The translations under genes were made by a program, and so were the position numbers. A stretch of DNA of 64,000 bases from Paramarasmius palmivorus (taxonomy: Eukaryota; Basidiomycota; Agaricomycetes; Agaricales; Marasmiaceae): assembly GCA_037176845.1 (NCBI GenBank), contig JAYKXP010000106.1, positions 62,001 through 126,000 on the forward strand, read 5' to 3'. This document shows positions 33,438-44,511 of the stretch, one piece after another; the first letter of the stretch is position 1, and the number at the start of each line of letters is the position of its first letter. The notes under the pieces were generated by a model. The model did not search any database. It saw nothing but the letters and a program-made list of their open reading frames with translations, and had not been told where the DNA came from.

Positions 33438-33732
33438 TGAGCTTCAAACCTTCCTCAGATGTAGAAAAAGGAAGGGCATCGATACAATATGACTCACCTC
33501 AACGCGGTTGAACAGCACTATCAGATGGTGGAGAGGAAAGCCGTAGTTCAAGTTGAAGTTCGCTGCTCGACAGTGCTCGTGGTCCCGGTGTTGTCCCGGT
33601 GGGCCAACGTTTTCAACGCGGATGCCGGACCGGGAGTGTCATTTGTTAGCGCCCTGCTGGCCAGGTACTAGCCTATGTTCAGATCCATATCGTACAGGTA
33701 CAGGTACTAGAAGACAACAAATGGGAAAGCGC

Positions 33733-35472
33733 TCAAGTAGGAGGCCACTCCGCCAAAGTCCATCGAATAGAACAGTCTACACCATCTTCCGAAAGCCTCT
33801 GCATCCTTTCCTCCAACGCTCTCTTCTCGCCCGTTTCACAAATAGCCAAGTTACTGAATTCAAGCTGGACATTCCAAACATCCTCCCTTCTCAACCCAAC
33901 TGCGTTCCTGAGCTCGATTATATCCAGGATATTGGATGCAGTCTCCGAGTCGATGGATGAATCCACTTCGGTCATAATAAAGTCTTCTACTACTGGAACA
34001 AGCATCGTTTGCGAGTTCTCCCTGGGCCGAAGCCCTTGAAGCACCTTGTAAATTAAGGTATCCGACCCCTTCTTTGCCCCCAACACGTTGACTTCTATTG
34101 CCGACAAGGTAGGACACACCTCGAGAACCTCGAGAAACTCGGTATCCAAGATAGAGGAGCTCGGTACCTCGAGGAGGAGATCAACGAGTTTACACCGAGA
34201 CCGACGCAAAAAGTCGATGAAAGGCCTGAGCGACCATGGTTCATCGTGCTCTGTGGCCAGATCCTCGCTATAGTTGTCGAGGATTTCAAACGAGGCGAGG
34301 GATGGTGCAGTGAGGTGTTCGAACAGGAAGTTGAGATCGCGCGGCCCACAGGTAGGGGCAATGGAAAGATGATGAAGGTGAGAAGGTGTCACTCCGGCGC
34401 AGACCAATTCGGTCTCGTCCCATGGCATGAGCGCAGGCTCAAGTTCATGGCATTCCAATGACCTGAGACTGGCGCAAATCCGGAGGATGTGAAGGAGTTG
34501 TTCGGTTTCGCAGTTTGAGGTGATGGAGAGGTGTCTTAGCCGCTCGTACGGCAACATGCATCTTGGGAGTGGATAATCGGTGGCAGCGCTCAGGAGATTG
34601 GGCGCGTCATGGATGGCATCCCAGAACCACTTGGTTTCGGCCCTAGCCTGCAACACACGCATCCCATTGCAGAAATAATCTAGAGCCGGGAAAGAGATAT
34701 GCTGAATGCATGCCACGGAAAGGATATCTTCGTCGAATTCGAGTTGTAGCCGTTCAATGCGCGGATGCTCCCATAGGATCATTTTGGTGATATCTAGTCC
34801 GTGTCTCCCTAAATGATCCTGGATACATCGACCACGCCTGTTGGGGGTTTCAGAGTCGGAGATAACGATGTCCAAAGGGTAATCTTTGGATTTGCGGAGG
34901 TAGTGATTGACCAATGGTCTGATGTCCTCATCGAGCTCGAAGACGTCAACGCTGATGGAGGACCAAAGTCGAGGAAAGTCGTTGGTTATCCACCTCCAAT
35001 AATGGGAAACATGGGACAGATCCAAAGCAGGTGCATGGATTCTGAGAGTGCGATCTGGCAGGCCAACTCCTGAGCCTCTCACCACTGGGAAGGCTTGCAG
35101 TGCATGTCCGTACTTGTGAAGGGAGACAAAGGTGAATATTTCCTCTAGGATTTCGCGTGGAAGCCTCCGAATGGGTGAAAGCCAGCTCCTACGTTCCTCT
35201 ACTTTCTTCTCCAAAGTCTTTCTCTGCACTTCGAGCTGCTCTAGAGCAGAACGAAGGCGAACCGCCTCATCTTCATAACGTTTGAGCTCTTCCTCCTCCT
35301 CCTGCAGAAAAATGCGATTCTGGGGTATATCCTTCTCCAATGGAACGCGATTGTATCGTATTTGCTCAGCAGGAATGGCAGGATGATTCTGAGTCTTGGA
35401 ATTGGGGACGAATTTGTGGTTACATCTTTCGCAAATGGTGATGGCTTCCATGTGTTTTGCTTCGCATTCCAT
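33733..35472 (-). CDS. Type II F-box protein
   Basis: The open frame extends up to 35535, but I place the start at the ATG at 35472 (MECEAKHMEAITICERC) because the paralogues begin only a few residues before the CxxC knuckle (here ITICERCNHKF). A start at 35451 or 35535 is also possible. Coiled coil (FLQEEEEELKRYEDEAVRLR, LEQLEVQRKTLEKKVEERRS), F-box SWLSPIRRLPREILEEIFTF with LSHVSHYWRWITNDFPRLWS, then LRR-like strands (CASLRSLECHELE, APSLASFEILDN, CPTLSAIEVNVLGA). It is the rightmost of the three consecutive same-strand type II genes. 35473-35874 holds nothing else I can support. Confidence 0.84.
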   Translation of the reverse strand: MECEAKHMEAITICERCNHKFVPNSKTQNHPAIPAEQIRYNRVPLEKDIPQNRIFLQEEEEELKRYEDEAVRLRSALEQLEVQRKTLEKKVEERRSWLSPIRRLPREILEEIFTFVSLHKYGHALQAFPVVRGSGVGLPDRTLRIHAPALDLSHVSHYWRWITNDFPRLWSSISVDVFELDEDIRPLVNHYLRKSKDYPLDIVISDSETPNRRGRCIQDHLGRHGLDITKMILWEHPRIERLQLEFDEDILSVACIQHISFPALDYFCNGMRVLQARAETKWFWDAIHDAPNLLSAATDYPLPRCMLPYERLRHLSITSNCETEQLLHILRICASLRSLECHELEPALMPWDETELVCAGVTPSHLHHLSIAPTCGPRDLNFLFEHLTAPSLASFEILDNYSEDLATEHDEPWSLRPFIDFLRRSRCKLVDLLLEVPSSSILDTEFLEVLEVCPTLSAIEVNVLGAKKGSDTLIYKVLQGLRPRENSQTMLVPVVEDFIMTEVDSSIDSETASNILDIIELRNAVGLRREDVWNVQLEFSNLAICETGEKRALEERMQRLSEDGVDCSIRWTLAEWPPT

Positions 35473-35874
35473 GGATGTGATTTCGAAGGTGGAACTAGTG
35501 GGGAGGTAAGTCAATGGTAGAGTAGAGAAATACAAGGATTCGGAAATGCACTGACCGAGCTTATGAAGGAGAATAAAAATCCCTAGTACGTAAACGGTAA
35601 GGCTAGCCTTTTCGTGACTATCCAGGCGCTCTCGCTCTGCTGAAGGCAGTGACAGAGAAATTGTGCAAATCGAGTGGGGGTATCATGACTGTCAAGAGGA
35701 AGAGCTTCAACGTTCCAGATGGTGACGACACTGACAGCGTGAACACTATCGAAAGGCCCCGGCCATGTGTTATTAATGTAGATATAGACTACCCAAACAT
35801 AAGATAAGATATATAGAAGTATACAGCTCCTCCCCTTGATTCCAGTGATCCAAACGTCTACAAAAGATTCATGC

Positions 35875-36897
35875 TCATGCTGCCGAAGTCGCCCTGTCCT
35901 TGTGCGGAAAGAGTAACGCAGCAAGGATGGCAGGATTTCTACGCACGAACTGATGAAACTCCTTCCCTTCCCATCTCCCCATTTTTTGTATGTTTTCCGG
36001 AGAAACACCAACGGAAGCAAGTGCCAAGGCACCGCCCGTGCGCACTGACAATGAATTATTGGGAAACCAATGCCGGAAGTGCCTCTTGAACCAGGAAGCA
36101 TTGGGCATAGTACCGTCGTCGCACAACCAAAGCTCCCAATTCAACGGGAACAGAAAGTCGCGTGAACGGAGATAGTCGAGAAAAGGTTGGTACGGGTCGA
36201 CGCCGGGATCGATTAGGGTATGGCGTTTGATTGTAACCCGAGTGGTTTCAGCGGGTGGATAAGCCAGATCTAATTGAAAGCCACCATCGAGCCAGTTGAT
36301 GTTGTCTCGATGAGGAAGCTGCCAGATGTCACGTTCTTTGACATTGTCAGGCTCGCATATCTCGAAGAGACCCAACAAGCCATTCCATGCTGTGAGAAGG
36401 ATGGCTCGGAATAGCAGTAGGTCATGAGATGGGTTTTGAGGGAGATGTTGGAAGCCTCGTACGATGTCGGTAGAGGATAGTGGTAGATTTTTCGCGCTAG
36501 GTTTCTTGTACATCGCTCTACACCCTTGTAAAGTGCGAGTAACCAATGTAGAGAACCGTATATGGCGTACGTTGGGGTAGAATGTCTCGAGTTGGTTGCT
36601 TACTGCGGTGAGGTATGATTCGACCATCTCCGGGCTGACAGGGTTGTTCTGGCCCCTGCACATCCAGACGATGAAATAGCTGAATGTATCCTCCGATGGG
36701 TTGATAGAGAAGTCGTGTAAGTCACAGAACTCGATGTATGACATGAGCGCGGTGCATGCGAGAGGCGATGTGTCCATGGATGCGCTCAGCGCTATCGCTC
36801 GATCATGCCCAAGTTTACGTTCGACGACGTGCATGGGTGTAGCTGGTCGGATCAACGAGTTCCAGCGGAGGATTGCCGAAGACAGCTGTGGTGCCAA
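35875..36897 (-). CDS. Tyrosine-recombinase-like protein lacking catalytic residues
   Basis: The 340-codon open frame has the shape of the tyrosine recombinase/integrase-like proteins common in Agaricomycetes: an N-terminal SAM-like part (YIEFCDLHDFSINPSEDTFS, VSPEMVESYLTAVSNQLETF) and a C-terminal catalytic fold (AILLTAWNGLLGLFEICEPD, FKRHFRHWFPNN, SVRTGGALALASVGVSPENI, QKMGRWEGKEFHQFVRRNP). Family members usually have Arg in the first box (GLLRLGEL-like), His-x-x-Arg in the second, and Tyr shortly after GRW. Here the first Arg is Gly or Leu, the His is gone (Arg of VRTGG remains), and the Tyr position reads Phe (HQFVRR). No start ATG is visible at the 5' end; a GTGAGT...CACCACAG intron ending near 36885 is possible. 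Likely inactive or repurposed. Confidence 0.65.
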   Translation of the reverse strand: MAPQLSSAILRWNSLIRPATPMHVVERKLGHDRAIALSASMDTSPLACTALMSYIEFCDLHDFSINPSEDTFSYFIVWMCRGQNNPVSPEMVESYLTAVSNQLETFYPNVRHIRFSTLVTRTLQGCRAMYKKPSAKNLPLSSTDIVRGFQHLPQNPSHDLLLFRAILLTAWNGLLGLFEICEPDNVKERDIWQLPHRDNINWLDGGFQLDLAYPPAETTRVTIKRHTLIDPGVDPYQPFLDYLRSRDFLFPLNWELWLCDDGTMPNASWFKRHFRHWFPNNSLSVRTGGALALASVGVSPENIQKMGRWEGKEFHQFVRRNPAILAALLFPHKDRATSAA

Positions 36898-37139
36898 GTA
36901 AGAAACATAGAAGAGTGGTAAATCAGTTGGGGACTCACGAGAGATTAGGTGTCAGGATTTGATTAACTCCGAACGCTCAGCTAGAGGTATATGTAGCCAA
37001 AAGATTGGGGGAACATTTCATGACAGGGGTAAGTTTTGCTGGCGCTGCTCGTGACTGATCCACGCGACGCGGCGGTGCCATAATCAAACCGCCCGTCATG
37101 ACCGAGGCCTTCTAGTGTATTCCTCACTCCACAACGGTC

Positions 37140-37928
37140 ATGGCATCCTATGCAGCGCCACGATGGAAATCAGCGATATCAAATGCACTGGCAGAGCATT
37201 CAAAATCAGTGGGTAAGATCCTATACACCGGTGTTAAAATAACCCCACTCACGTATCCTGTTCAAGTGTTCCAGCTCGCAACAATCGACCCAAGTGCCCC
37301 CAAACCCCATGTGCGATCCCATATCTTTCGTGCCTGGCTCGAGCCTCCAGGCCACGATAATCTTCCACTTATCCTGACGACAACCGATATTCGAACTCCC
37401 AAAGTCTCACAGCTCATCTCCAACCCTAGCATCGAGCTGGCGTGGTGGATCGAAGGAAAGCAGGAGCAGTTCCGTATTCGCGGCACTGTGAGCGTCATCC
37501 CTGCTCCAGATCACCCATTACGCAAGAACTTCACTGGCGATGCGTCCCTGGGTATCAAAGCTTTGGAAGGCTTGGATTGGGAGGATAAGCGAAAGGAGGT
37601 GTTCAAGATGATGAGTGCACATATGAAGGCGAGCTGGTGTCGTCCTGTTCCTGGAACCAGACTCGTCGGAGGAGACGAAGAGGCGAAGAAATGGCCGGTA
37701 AGGGTCGATGAACCTGGCCACGAAAAGGGAGAAGACGGCAAAGAAGTTTCCGAAGAGGATCGGAAGAGGAACAAGGAGAATTGGGAAAAGTCTCTGAAGA
37801 ACTTTGCGCTGGTAATCATCGACCCTACTGAGGTCGATTATGTCGAACTGGGGGTCATTCCGAATAAGAGGACCAAATTTTGGAGGTCAGAGAATGGCGC
37901 TTGGGAGGAAGAGGCGGTTGTTCCATGA
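37140..37928 (+). CDS. Pyridoxamine 5'-phosphate oxidase-like FMN-binding protein (Alr4036 type)
   Basis: A single-exon protein of 262 residues, the usual size for this fungal family. The N-terminal split-barrel FMN-binding domain covers about residues 5-130 (RWKSAISNALAEHSK, VFQLATIDPSAPKPHVRSHI, LILTTTDIRTPKVSQLISNP, IELAWWIEGKQEQFRIRGTV). A family-typical C-terminal region follows (SLGIKALEGLDWEDKRKEVF, MKASWCRPVPGTRL, VDYVELGVIPNKRTKF). The charged loop at about 180-215 (KGEDGKEVSEEDRKRNKENW) is probably flexible. It is likely a flavoprotein oxidase or reductase; the true substrate of this subfamily is not established. The start ATG is preceded by a 242-bp gap shared with the recombinase-like ORF. 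Confidence 0.9.
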   Translation: MASYAAPRWKSAISNALAEHSKSVGKILYTGVKITPLTYPVQVFQLATIDPSAPKPHVRSHIFRAWLEPPGHDNLPLILTTTDIRTPKVSQLISNPSIELAWWIEGKQEQFRIRGTVSVIPAPDHPLRKNFTGDASLGIKALEGLDWEDKRKEVFKMMSAHMKASWCRPVPGTRLVGGDEEAKKWPVRVDEPGHEKGEDGKEVSEEDRKRNKENWEKSLKNFALVIIDPTEVDYVELGVIPNKRTKFWRSENGAWEEEAVVP

Positions 37929-38181
37929 GTTATCCTGGATGATAATGAACTTTGGAAGTAGCAATGGAATTGTAACAATATAACACACCTTTATTTCTTG
38001 AAGTGGTCAGAGCGCCGAAGTACACGGAGAGAAAATGCCACGTTTGGCGAACAATAAAGGGCGCGATCACGTGTTGGCGCAGAATAAGTATGTCACGGTC
38101 GTGACACTGACAGGCGCTGCAAAGTTGAAATTGACGACATTGAGCTCGAGCTGCTCCCCGACCAGCTTCCCTTCTACCCCC

Positions 38182-41100
38182 ATGGCGACCCCCTTTCTCG
38201 ACCAATATGAGCCGCTGGATGTCATAGGGAATGGCTCGTTCGGAATAATACGCAAAGTTAGAAGAAAAACAGATAGTGCGGTATGTGATATCTTTCTGTT
38301 CGGTTTGGTTCGACAAGACTGACTTTGATTCTTGTACAGATTTTCGCAAGGAAGGAGCTAAATTTTGAGAGAATGTCAGAGCGAGATAGAAAGCAAATCG
38401 TTGCTGAAGTGTGCGTGGTCAAATCTCCACTTTGCCTTCTACATCCAGTTGACGCCTTTTTATATTTTTAGTAACATTTTGAAGGAACTCAATCATGAAC
38501 ACATTGTGCGATACCACGACCGATACGTTGATAGAGATGCAGGCATACTCTACATTCTCATGGAATATTGCGGAGGCGGCGACCTCTCATCCGTAATCAA
38601 GCAAGCACAGCGACACAATAGACCTATACCTGAAGACACGATCTGGAACTATTTCATGCAAATCCTCCTCGCCCTACAACACTGTCATCACCCTCATGGC
38701 CATGGGCGGAATGGTAGCGGTGGCATGGGCCAGGCTGGTGTATTCGAGGCAGACCCGAACATGAGACGATCACAAATTTTACACCGAGATCTCAAACCCG
38801 ACAATGGTGCGTCTTTACGTGTATAACACAGCATAGCTCCGGCTAACCTTCGACTTCATCTTTTAGTATTTCTCGACGAATCTAATACCGTGAAACTGGG
38901 CGACTTTGGTCTATCCAAAGCGCTCCCTCATACCAGTTTCGCAAACACTTACGTCGGGGTATGGAGTCATTTTCAACCACAACCAAATATCCACTAACAC
39001 TCTTCCCGCCAGACACCCTATTATATGTCCCCGGAACTGATGCAGGAAAAGGCCTACGACTCGAAATCGGACATCTGGTCACTAGGCTGCCTGATATACG
39101 AGCTTTGCGCACTAAAACCCCCTTTCCATGAGGCAAAGACACACGCTGAATTGAGCATACTGATTCGGTACGCGTCATGCCATGTCCACTCTTTTGTCTA
39201 ACTGACCGCTTTGCGCTTATCACCTTAGCAACGGACGTATACCACCTCTCCCGAAAGGGTACTCTCAGTCTTTGGGAGCCGTCATCAAGGCCATGTTGAA
39301 TTTGAACGTACGTATTTTCATTCCATACCCGACCCGACGAGGCTTCCTCTTTACATACCATTCTGACATCTTGCCATTCTATAGCCGGCCATGCGCCCTT
39401 CAGCAGCCCAGCTCCTCCAAAACGAACGTCTGGATCTTGTTCTCAAGATCTCCGAGGCTGAGAAGATGTGTGTAGCTTTCCCAATTGGGCGTTTGCAAAA
39501 AGTTCAACATTGACTTGCCATTTACAGGTTTGCGCAAGTAAAGTCCCACAAGACCAATATTATAGCTCGGGAACGAGAAATGGTGAACAGGGAGAACGCT
39601 CTCAAGGAACGAGAACAGCAGCTCGCGATTGTGGTTTCGCAGAAGGATAGCGAGATCGCTGCTTTGCACCAGGCGCTTGCCCAAGCACAGAGTCAGCCGC
39701 AGAATGTATATTCGCAAGCTGACTTGGAGCTGGCAGTACGCGAAGCCATTGCGAAGAGAGAACAGGAGCTTCGCGTACTCGTACTGAAGCGCGAAGAGGA
39801 GGTGGCCACTGCGATGGTTAAACGCGAGGAAGAGATTATCGCTTCCGTGAACAAGCGAGAGAAGGAGTTGAATGATGCCTGGATCGCTCGAGAGGAGCAG
39901 ATAAGAAGAGAGTTTGAAGAGCGGTCGCGATGGGTCGAAGAACGGGCCAGCTGGGTTGAGGAAAGAGCCAAGTGGATAGAGTCTCGAGAGACCGAACTCA
40001 CCGAAGCAGCAGAGTGGGTAGAAGAAGCCAGAGTCGAGGTCGAAGAGAAGCAAGACAGGCTTGACGAAGAGCGTGCTGCGTTCGAGGAGACCAAGAGACA
40101 CGATGAGCAAAACACGAAAAAGGCATCGTCGAAAGGCAAGTTTTTAGGCTCATTCTCTATGCTGTCGCTGACACAACTACCACCAGGTCGCGGAGGAAAA
40201 CCTCTTGAAGAGATGAAGAATCTCTTGAACGCTCCCGGAGAGAACACGCCAGCGGCGAACTCGAAACCGCCTAAATCGCAGAAGCCTCGATCACCAAGTC
40301 CGTTCCCCGGTCTCGCTACTCCAGCACCTCCCCCTTCGCGTGCAAATGCCAGGGCTGCACCTCCGGCGTCAGCCATGAAAGGTGTCATCTTGACTTCAAC
40401 CGGAGAGGTACTTGCTACGCCTGCACCTGCGCCTGTACCATTCACACCTAGTCCACCCGGGCCCTCGGTTGTATCAACGGGACTTCCCAGCGTTGATCTA
40501 ACGAAGCTTTTCGTCGAAAGCCCCAAAGTCGGCCTAGATTTCGGCAAGATCTTTGATTCAAGAGATGACGCAGGATATGGAGATACGCCAACGGCCGGTG
40601 AAGGGTTAGCGACTGGCTGGGAAGGTGTTCGTAAAGTCAGCCCAGAGGTTGACAACGAAACCGATGACGATGATGACGAAGAGAGTCCACCTCCTAGTCC
40701 GAGCTGGAGAAAGGAACGGGAGCTACGTAGAACGAGTAGCGCTCAATCTTGGGGACGGGAACCATCACGGCGACCTGATAGGACACGAGGAAGCGAGAGT
40801 GATAGGGACAAGTCCACGGGTTCTAGCGCCCCGGGATCTTCGTCGGCACAGAAACAGTCTGGCGCTGCTTCCGCACCTCCGACCCGAATTCGTCGGCCAT
40901 CTATTCGACGAAGGCAAACTGGAGGAGGCAATGGACTGCCCGGATCAGTCTCGGATTCCGCTATGAACGGTGGATCATCGCACCAACAGAAGCCTGTTCC
41001 GGTCCCATTACCCCTGCCTCATCCTCATCTACATTCGACTGGCTCGCAGGATACACCCACGACAATATCGGCAAAAACAAGAGCTGGACGTGTCATGCAA

Positions 41101-41424
41101 CGGACACAATCAGCGCCAGCAGCTGATTACGATGATGGTGATGAAGAGAACCTTCCGAGCCCGTTCCTCAAGCGTGCCGAGCGAGAGCGCGAGAGAGAAA
41201 GATCAGCATCGACTATGAACTTGGGTAACGCTACTGGTACCGTTGCTGGGAGGAAACGGTTAAGCAACGGAAACAATTTGTTGAGAGCTGTGGCAGCTGT
41301 TAACAACGCTGCTGCTCATGCTTCTATGACACCATCAGCCGCCTCGGGAGCACAAGGGACAAGAACAACGGCCACAAGTGCGAGAAAGCCTAGCGAGGAT
41401 GCTAGGAAAGTGTTATCCAAGTAG
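38182..41424 (+). CDS. NIMA-family (NEK2-like) serine/threonine kinase
   Basis: Fungal NIMA kinases promote mitotic entry. The gene has a kinase half split by at least seven short introns and a long final exon. Exon 1 is 38182-38280 ([18 protein letters not shown], glycine loop). Next come [15 protein letters not shown] (catalytic Lys), [29 protein letters not shown] (catalytic loop), [12 protein letters not shown] (DFG), [20 protein letters not shown] and [14 protein letters not shown] Gly/His-rich insert ([16 protein letters not shown]) sits before the catalytic loop. The C-terminal half is a coiled coil of repeated ER/EE units ([37 protein letters not shown]), then a Pro/Ser-rich disordered tail ending RKVLSK. 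Motifs and coiled coil match NIMA/KIN3 architecture; the frame is intact. Confidence 0.93.
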
Positions 41425-42011
41425 AGAACGTCCGGTGGTGGTTGCGCTGAGATATTATTTATGTGCATGTGGACGCGGTCCTTTTTACACCTGTTCTTAC
41501 GACCTTATGTTCAACTTACCTCATTCCTTCTTTTGACTGTCCTGTTGGTATTATGACGATTATTTCCTGTCTTCTTTTCACAGATAACACTGTATTCGTA
41601 CCTCATACATATTACTCTACGCTGTATCTCTCAAGACTTTCCGTCTTCCGTCCTACCTCCGCCACCTCATATTTTGCCGTTTGCAAATCCTTGGCTTAGC
41701 TGCGGTTCTCAAGCCAGCTCAAGCCTCGAGTCGTAGACATGTTCACAGGCACGACAGAGTTTGGCATCAAATGTATCGGCGCTGAGTGCATATATGTCGT
41801 CCAGACAACGTGAAGTAACATATACATACACGGACACCACGGAAACCACGAAAAAAAGTAAAAGTAACGGTGCCTGCCGTAAGACGATGCCCCACAAGGG
41901 AAAGCTTCTAGGCTTCTATTTCTATTTCTTTTACTTTTCCCGTCACACTCTTCTGCCAATCCTTCTCTTTCCGCTACCATAACCTCCGCGACATTCCCCC
42001 CAACAAACCCC
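41425..42011. other. Intergenic region between kinase and G-alpha genes
   Basis: 587 bp with no coding signal; 3' UTR of the kinase and promoter of the G-alpha gene. Confidence 0.6.
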
Positions 42012-44511
42012 ATGGTAAAGAACAAGACCGAACTCAATCGCAGGAGGTCGCTATCTGATCCTCTTACCGCTGCACTCTTACCACCTCCGAACGAAACTCC
42101 AGAGGAACGACAACAACGAATCAAAGCGGAGAGCGAAGCAAAGAAAATCAGTGATGGCATTGACGAGATGATCAGGCAGGAGAGGAATGAGCTGAAGAAG
42201 ACGCGTCCAGATGTGAGCGTCTTGTTATTGGGACAGTCGGAGTCGGGCAAAAGTACAACACTCAAACGTGAGTTTTTCGCTACAGCTTTATGCTGTATTC
42301 CTGCTGGTTCCTGTAGGGGTGGGAATTGTTGGTTGGACCGTGGATTTCAGTGAAGATTTTACAGCAAGATCCATCCTTCACAAACGCCTAAACATTCGTG
42401 TCCAGCGGAATGCCTCACACTCCGAATCTAACTCGTTCAATCGGTTGACTCATTTACGATCTAGAATTTCAACTCCTTCATTCGCCGTCAGCATTCCGTG
42501 CGGAACGTATAGCTTGGCGTGCAGTTATTTACCTGAATCTCGTTCGGTCTATCAGGAGGTGTGTGCTGTTATGTAGCTGTATTACATCGGTCCGCTGACG
42601 CCCCCGATCCGTAGAATTCTAGATGCACTGTCCCCGGAAGCAGACGTGGAGGAACAGTTACAGGATGATTCTATGGACGCAGCGAGTATAGTGCTAGCAC
42701 CGGATCCCCCAATTCCGAACTACGAGTCATACCGTCAACGTCTACAACCTCTCATCGAGCTCGAGGAACGATTAACGCGTCTACTCTCCTCTCCGGACGA
42801 AGATGAGGCCACACATTTAGGACCACAGAATGGGTTATGGCAAACCCCTCCGCCTATCCATGTAAACGGTAACGGTCGCCCTTTGCCCACAATCACGATA
42901 CCTTCGATCAAGCAGTCACAGTCGCTTCCTGTTTCGCCTATGAGCTCAGGGAGCGGCTCGGACTCTCCGGGCGGGTCGTCAAACGGCAAGTCCAAAGGAA
43001 AAGAAATGTTCGTTCATACATCGTCAAATTGGAAGAAAGCCTTCGCCCTAGGCAGCAAATCCAAGAGTCCCAAAAGTGCGCACTCTGGGGAGATTGAAGG
43101 CTGGTGGGAAGACCCCGAGGATCCTGTACATGCCCTCAACGCTTGTGCGCCTGCAATGTTGGAACTATGGAGAGATCCTAACGTCAGACAACGACTGGAG
43201 GAGAAAAGGCTAAGACTTCAGGAGAGCGCAGGGTTGTGAGTGATCGTGACCTTTTACTCCTTCCTTCGTATTGTCGGGTGACGTGCTTTCTGATGCATTC
43301 CTTTTCTAGTTATCTTGATGAAATCCCGAGGATAACGGCAAAGAAGTACTTCCCAACCGACGGTTTGTCCCTCCATGTCGTCTTCACAGGAAAGGCTATT
43401 TAATCACGGTTTTACTGCAGCCGATGTGCTCAAAGCGCGGCTGAAAACTCTAGGAGTCGTCGAGCACAGTTTTCTCATATCCACCGGCGCCAACCGAGGC
43501 GTCAGGTGGAAAATTTACGATGTCGGCGGAGCAAGAAATCAGCGACATGCTTGGGTTCCCTACTTTGATGAAGGTATGTAAGTCCGTTCGACTCATTTTG
43601 CCCCGGTTTCCCGCCCCTTCATTCATTTAAACCTGCCGTAACTCATCCCGTACTCTTTTAAATCTCCATTTTTGCCGATTGCCGATTGTATAAACGGCCC
43701 CGACTGATACACGCCTGACAGTGAACGCCATAATTTTTCTGGTACCTATATCCGCTTTTGACCAAGTGCTCGCCGAGGTGAGTCCACAGCTCGATCACAC
43801 CACCCGACTGGTACTCAAGTTCCGTCCTAGGACACTCGTGTCAACCGTTTGGAAGATTCGCTGTTACTATGGAAAGGTGTTATCTCGAACAAGCTTCTAG
43901 CGAATGTGAACATTGTGCTCTTTTTGAACAAGTACGTGGCAACAGTCTCTATCCTAATACAGGCCCCAAGCTCATGAGATACATCTCGATATGGTAGATG
44001 CGACTTACTCCAGGTGCGCCGTGTTGTTCCGAGCACTGAACTGCGATGGAACTTACCCTTGGATTGAACAGGCTAAATTGGAAGCTGGTGTTCGGTTGAA
44101 CGAACATATGATTTCTTACGGTGACAGACCGAACGATTATGACTCCGTGTCGAAATGTAAGGTCTCCCATTGTTGCCTACCTTGACCCTGGAAGACTGAT
44201 ACGGTTATAGATATGCGCAACAAGTTTGGTGCAATACACCAGTCGTACACGCCGAACAAGGAACGAGAGCTCTACAGTGCGTGATTCCTTTCGCACTCGC
44301 CATGTGATCGTGTCGCAATAGGAAGCTGACTGTACTCCTCTTGCAAAGTCCACTTTACGTCGGTCACCGATACCAGACGAACAGCAACGATAATCGCCGA
44401 TGGTGTGTATAGCATCATGTGCATATATATATATATATCGCAGCTGCTGATTTATCCACAGTGCGAGATATCATTATCAGAGGCAACTTGAAGGACTTGA
44501 AGTTGGTTTAG
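42012..44511 (+). CDS. Atypical heterotrimeric G-protein alpha subunit
   Basis: Twelve exons resolve in frame: 42012-42267, 42465-42558, 42615-43235, 43310-43362, 43421-43573, 43722-43777, 43831-43931, 43998-44013 (a 16-nt micro-exon), 44072-44156, 44211-44276, 44349-44402 and 44462-44511. G1 is GQSESGKST; switch I RLKTLGVVEH; switch II DVGGARNQRHAW; G4 FLNKCD. The G5 site reads FTSVTD, not the usual TCAT. The helical domain holds a Ser/Pro/Gly-rich insert of roughly 150 residues (SIKQSQSLPVSPMSSGSGSD). At the switch II position where canonical alpha subunits have Gln (DVGGQ), this one has Ala, which by analogy should weaken GTP hydrolysis. It ends GNLKDLKLV, similar to normal alpha C-termini (NLxxxGL-like). 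There is no N-terminal MGxxxS myristoylation motif (starts MVKNKTEL). Confidence 0.92.
44422..44439 (+). repeat. (AT)n microsatellite in the last G-alpha intron
   Basis: About eight AT dinucleotides within the intron before the terminal exon. Confidence 0.8.

Noticed and set aside
35583..36101. 172-codon minus-strand frame overlapping the recombinase-like ORF
   Set aside because: It overlaps the recombinase frame with no recognisable domain; it is a shadow.
35875..36897. Active Crypton transposon
   Set aside because: Catalytic Arg, His and Tyr are missing and no flanking element boundaries were found.
39693..40655. 320-codon minus-strand frame
   Set aside because: It is antisense to the kinase C-terminal coding region, whose coiled coil and Ser/Pro content produce an open antisense frame.
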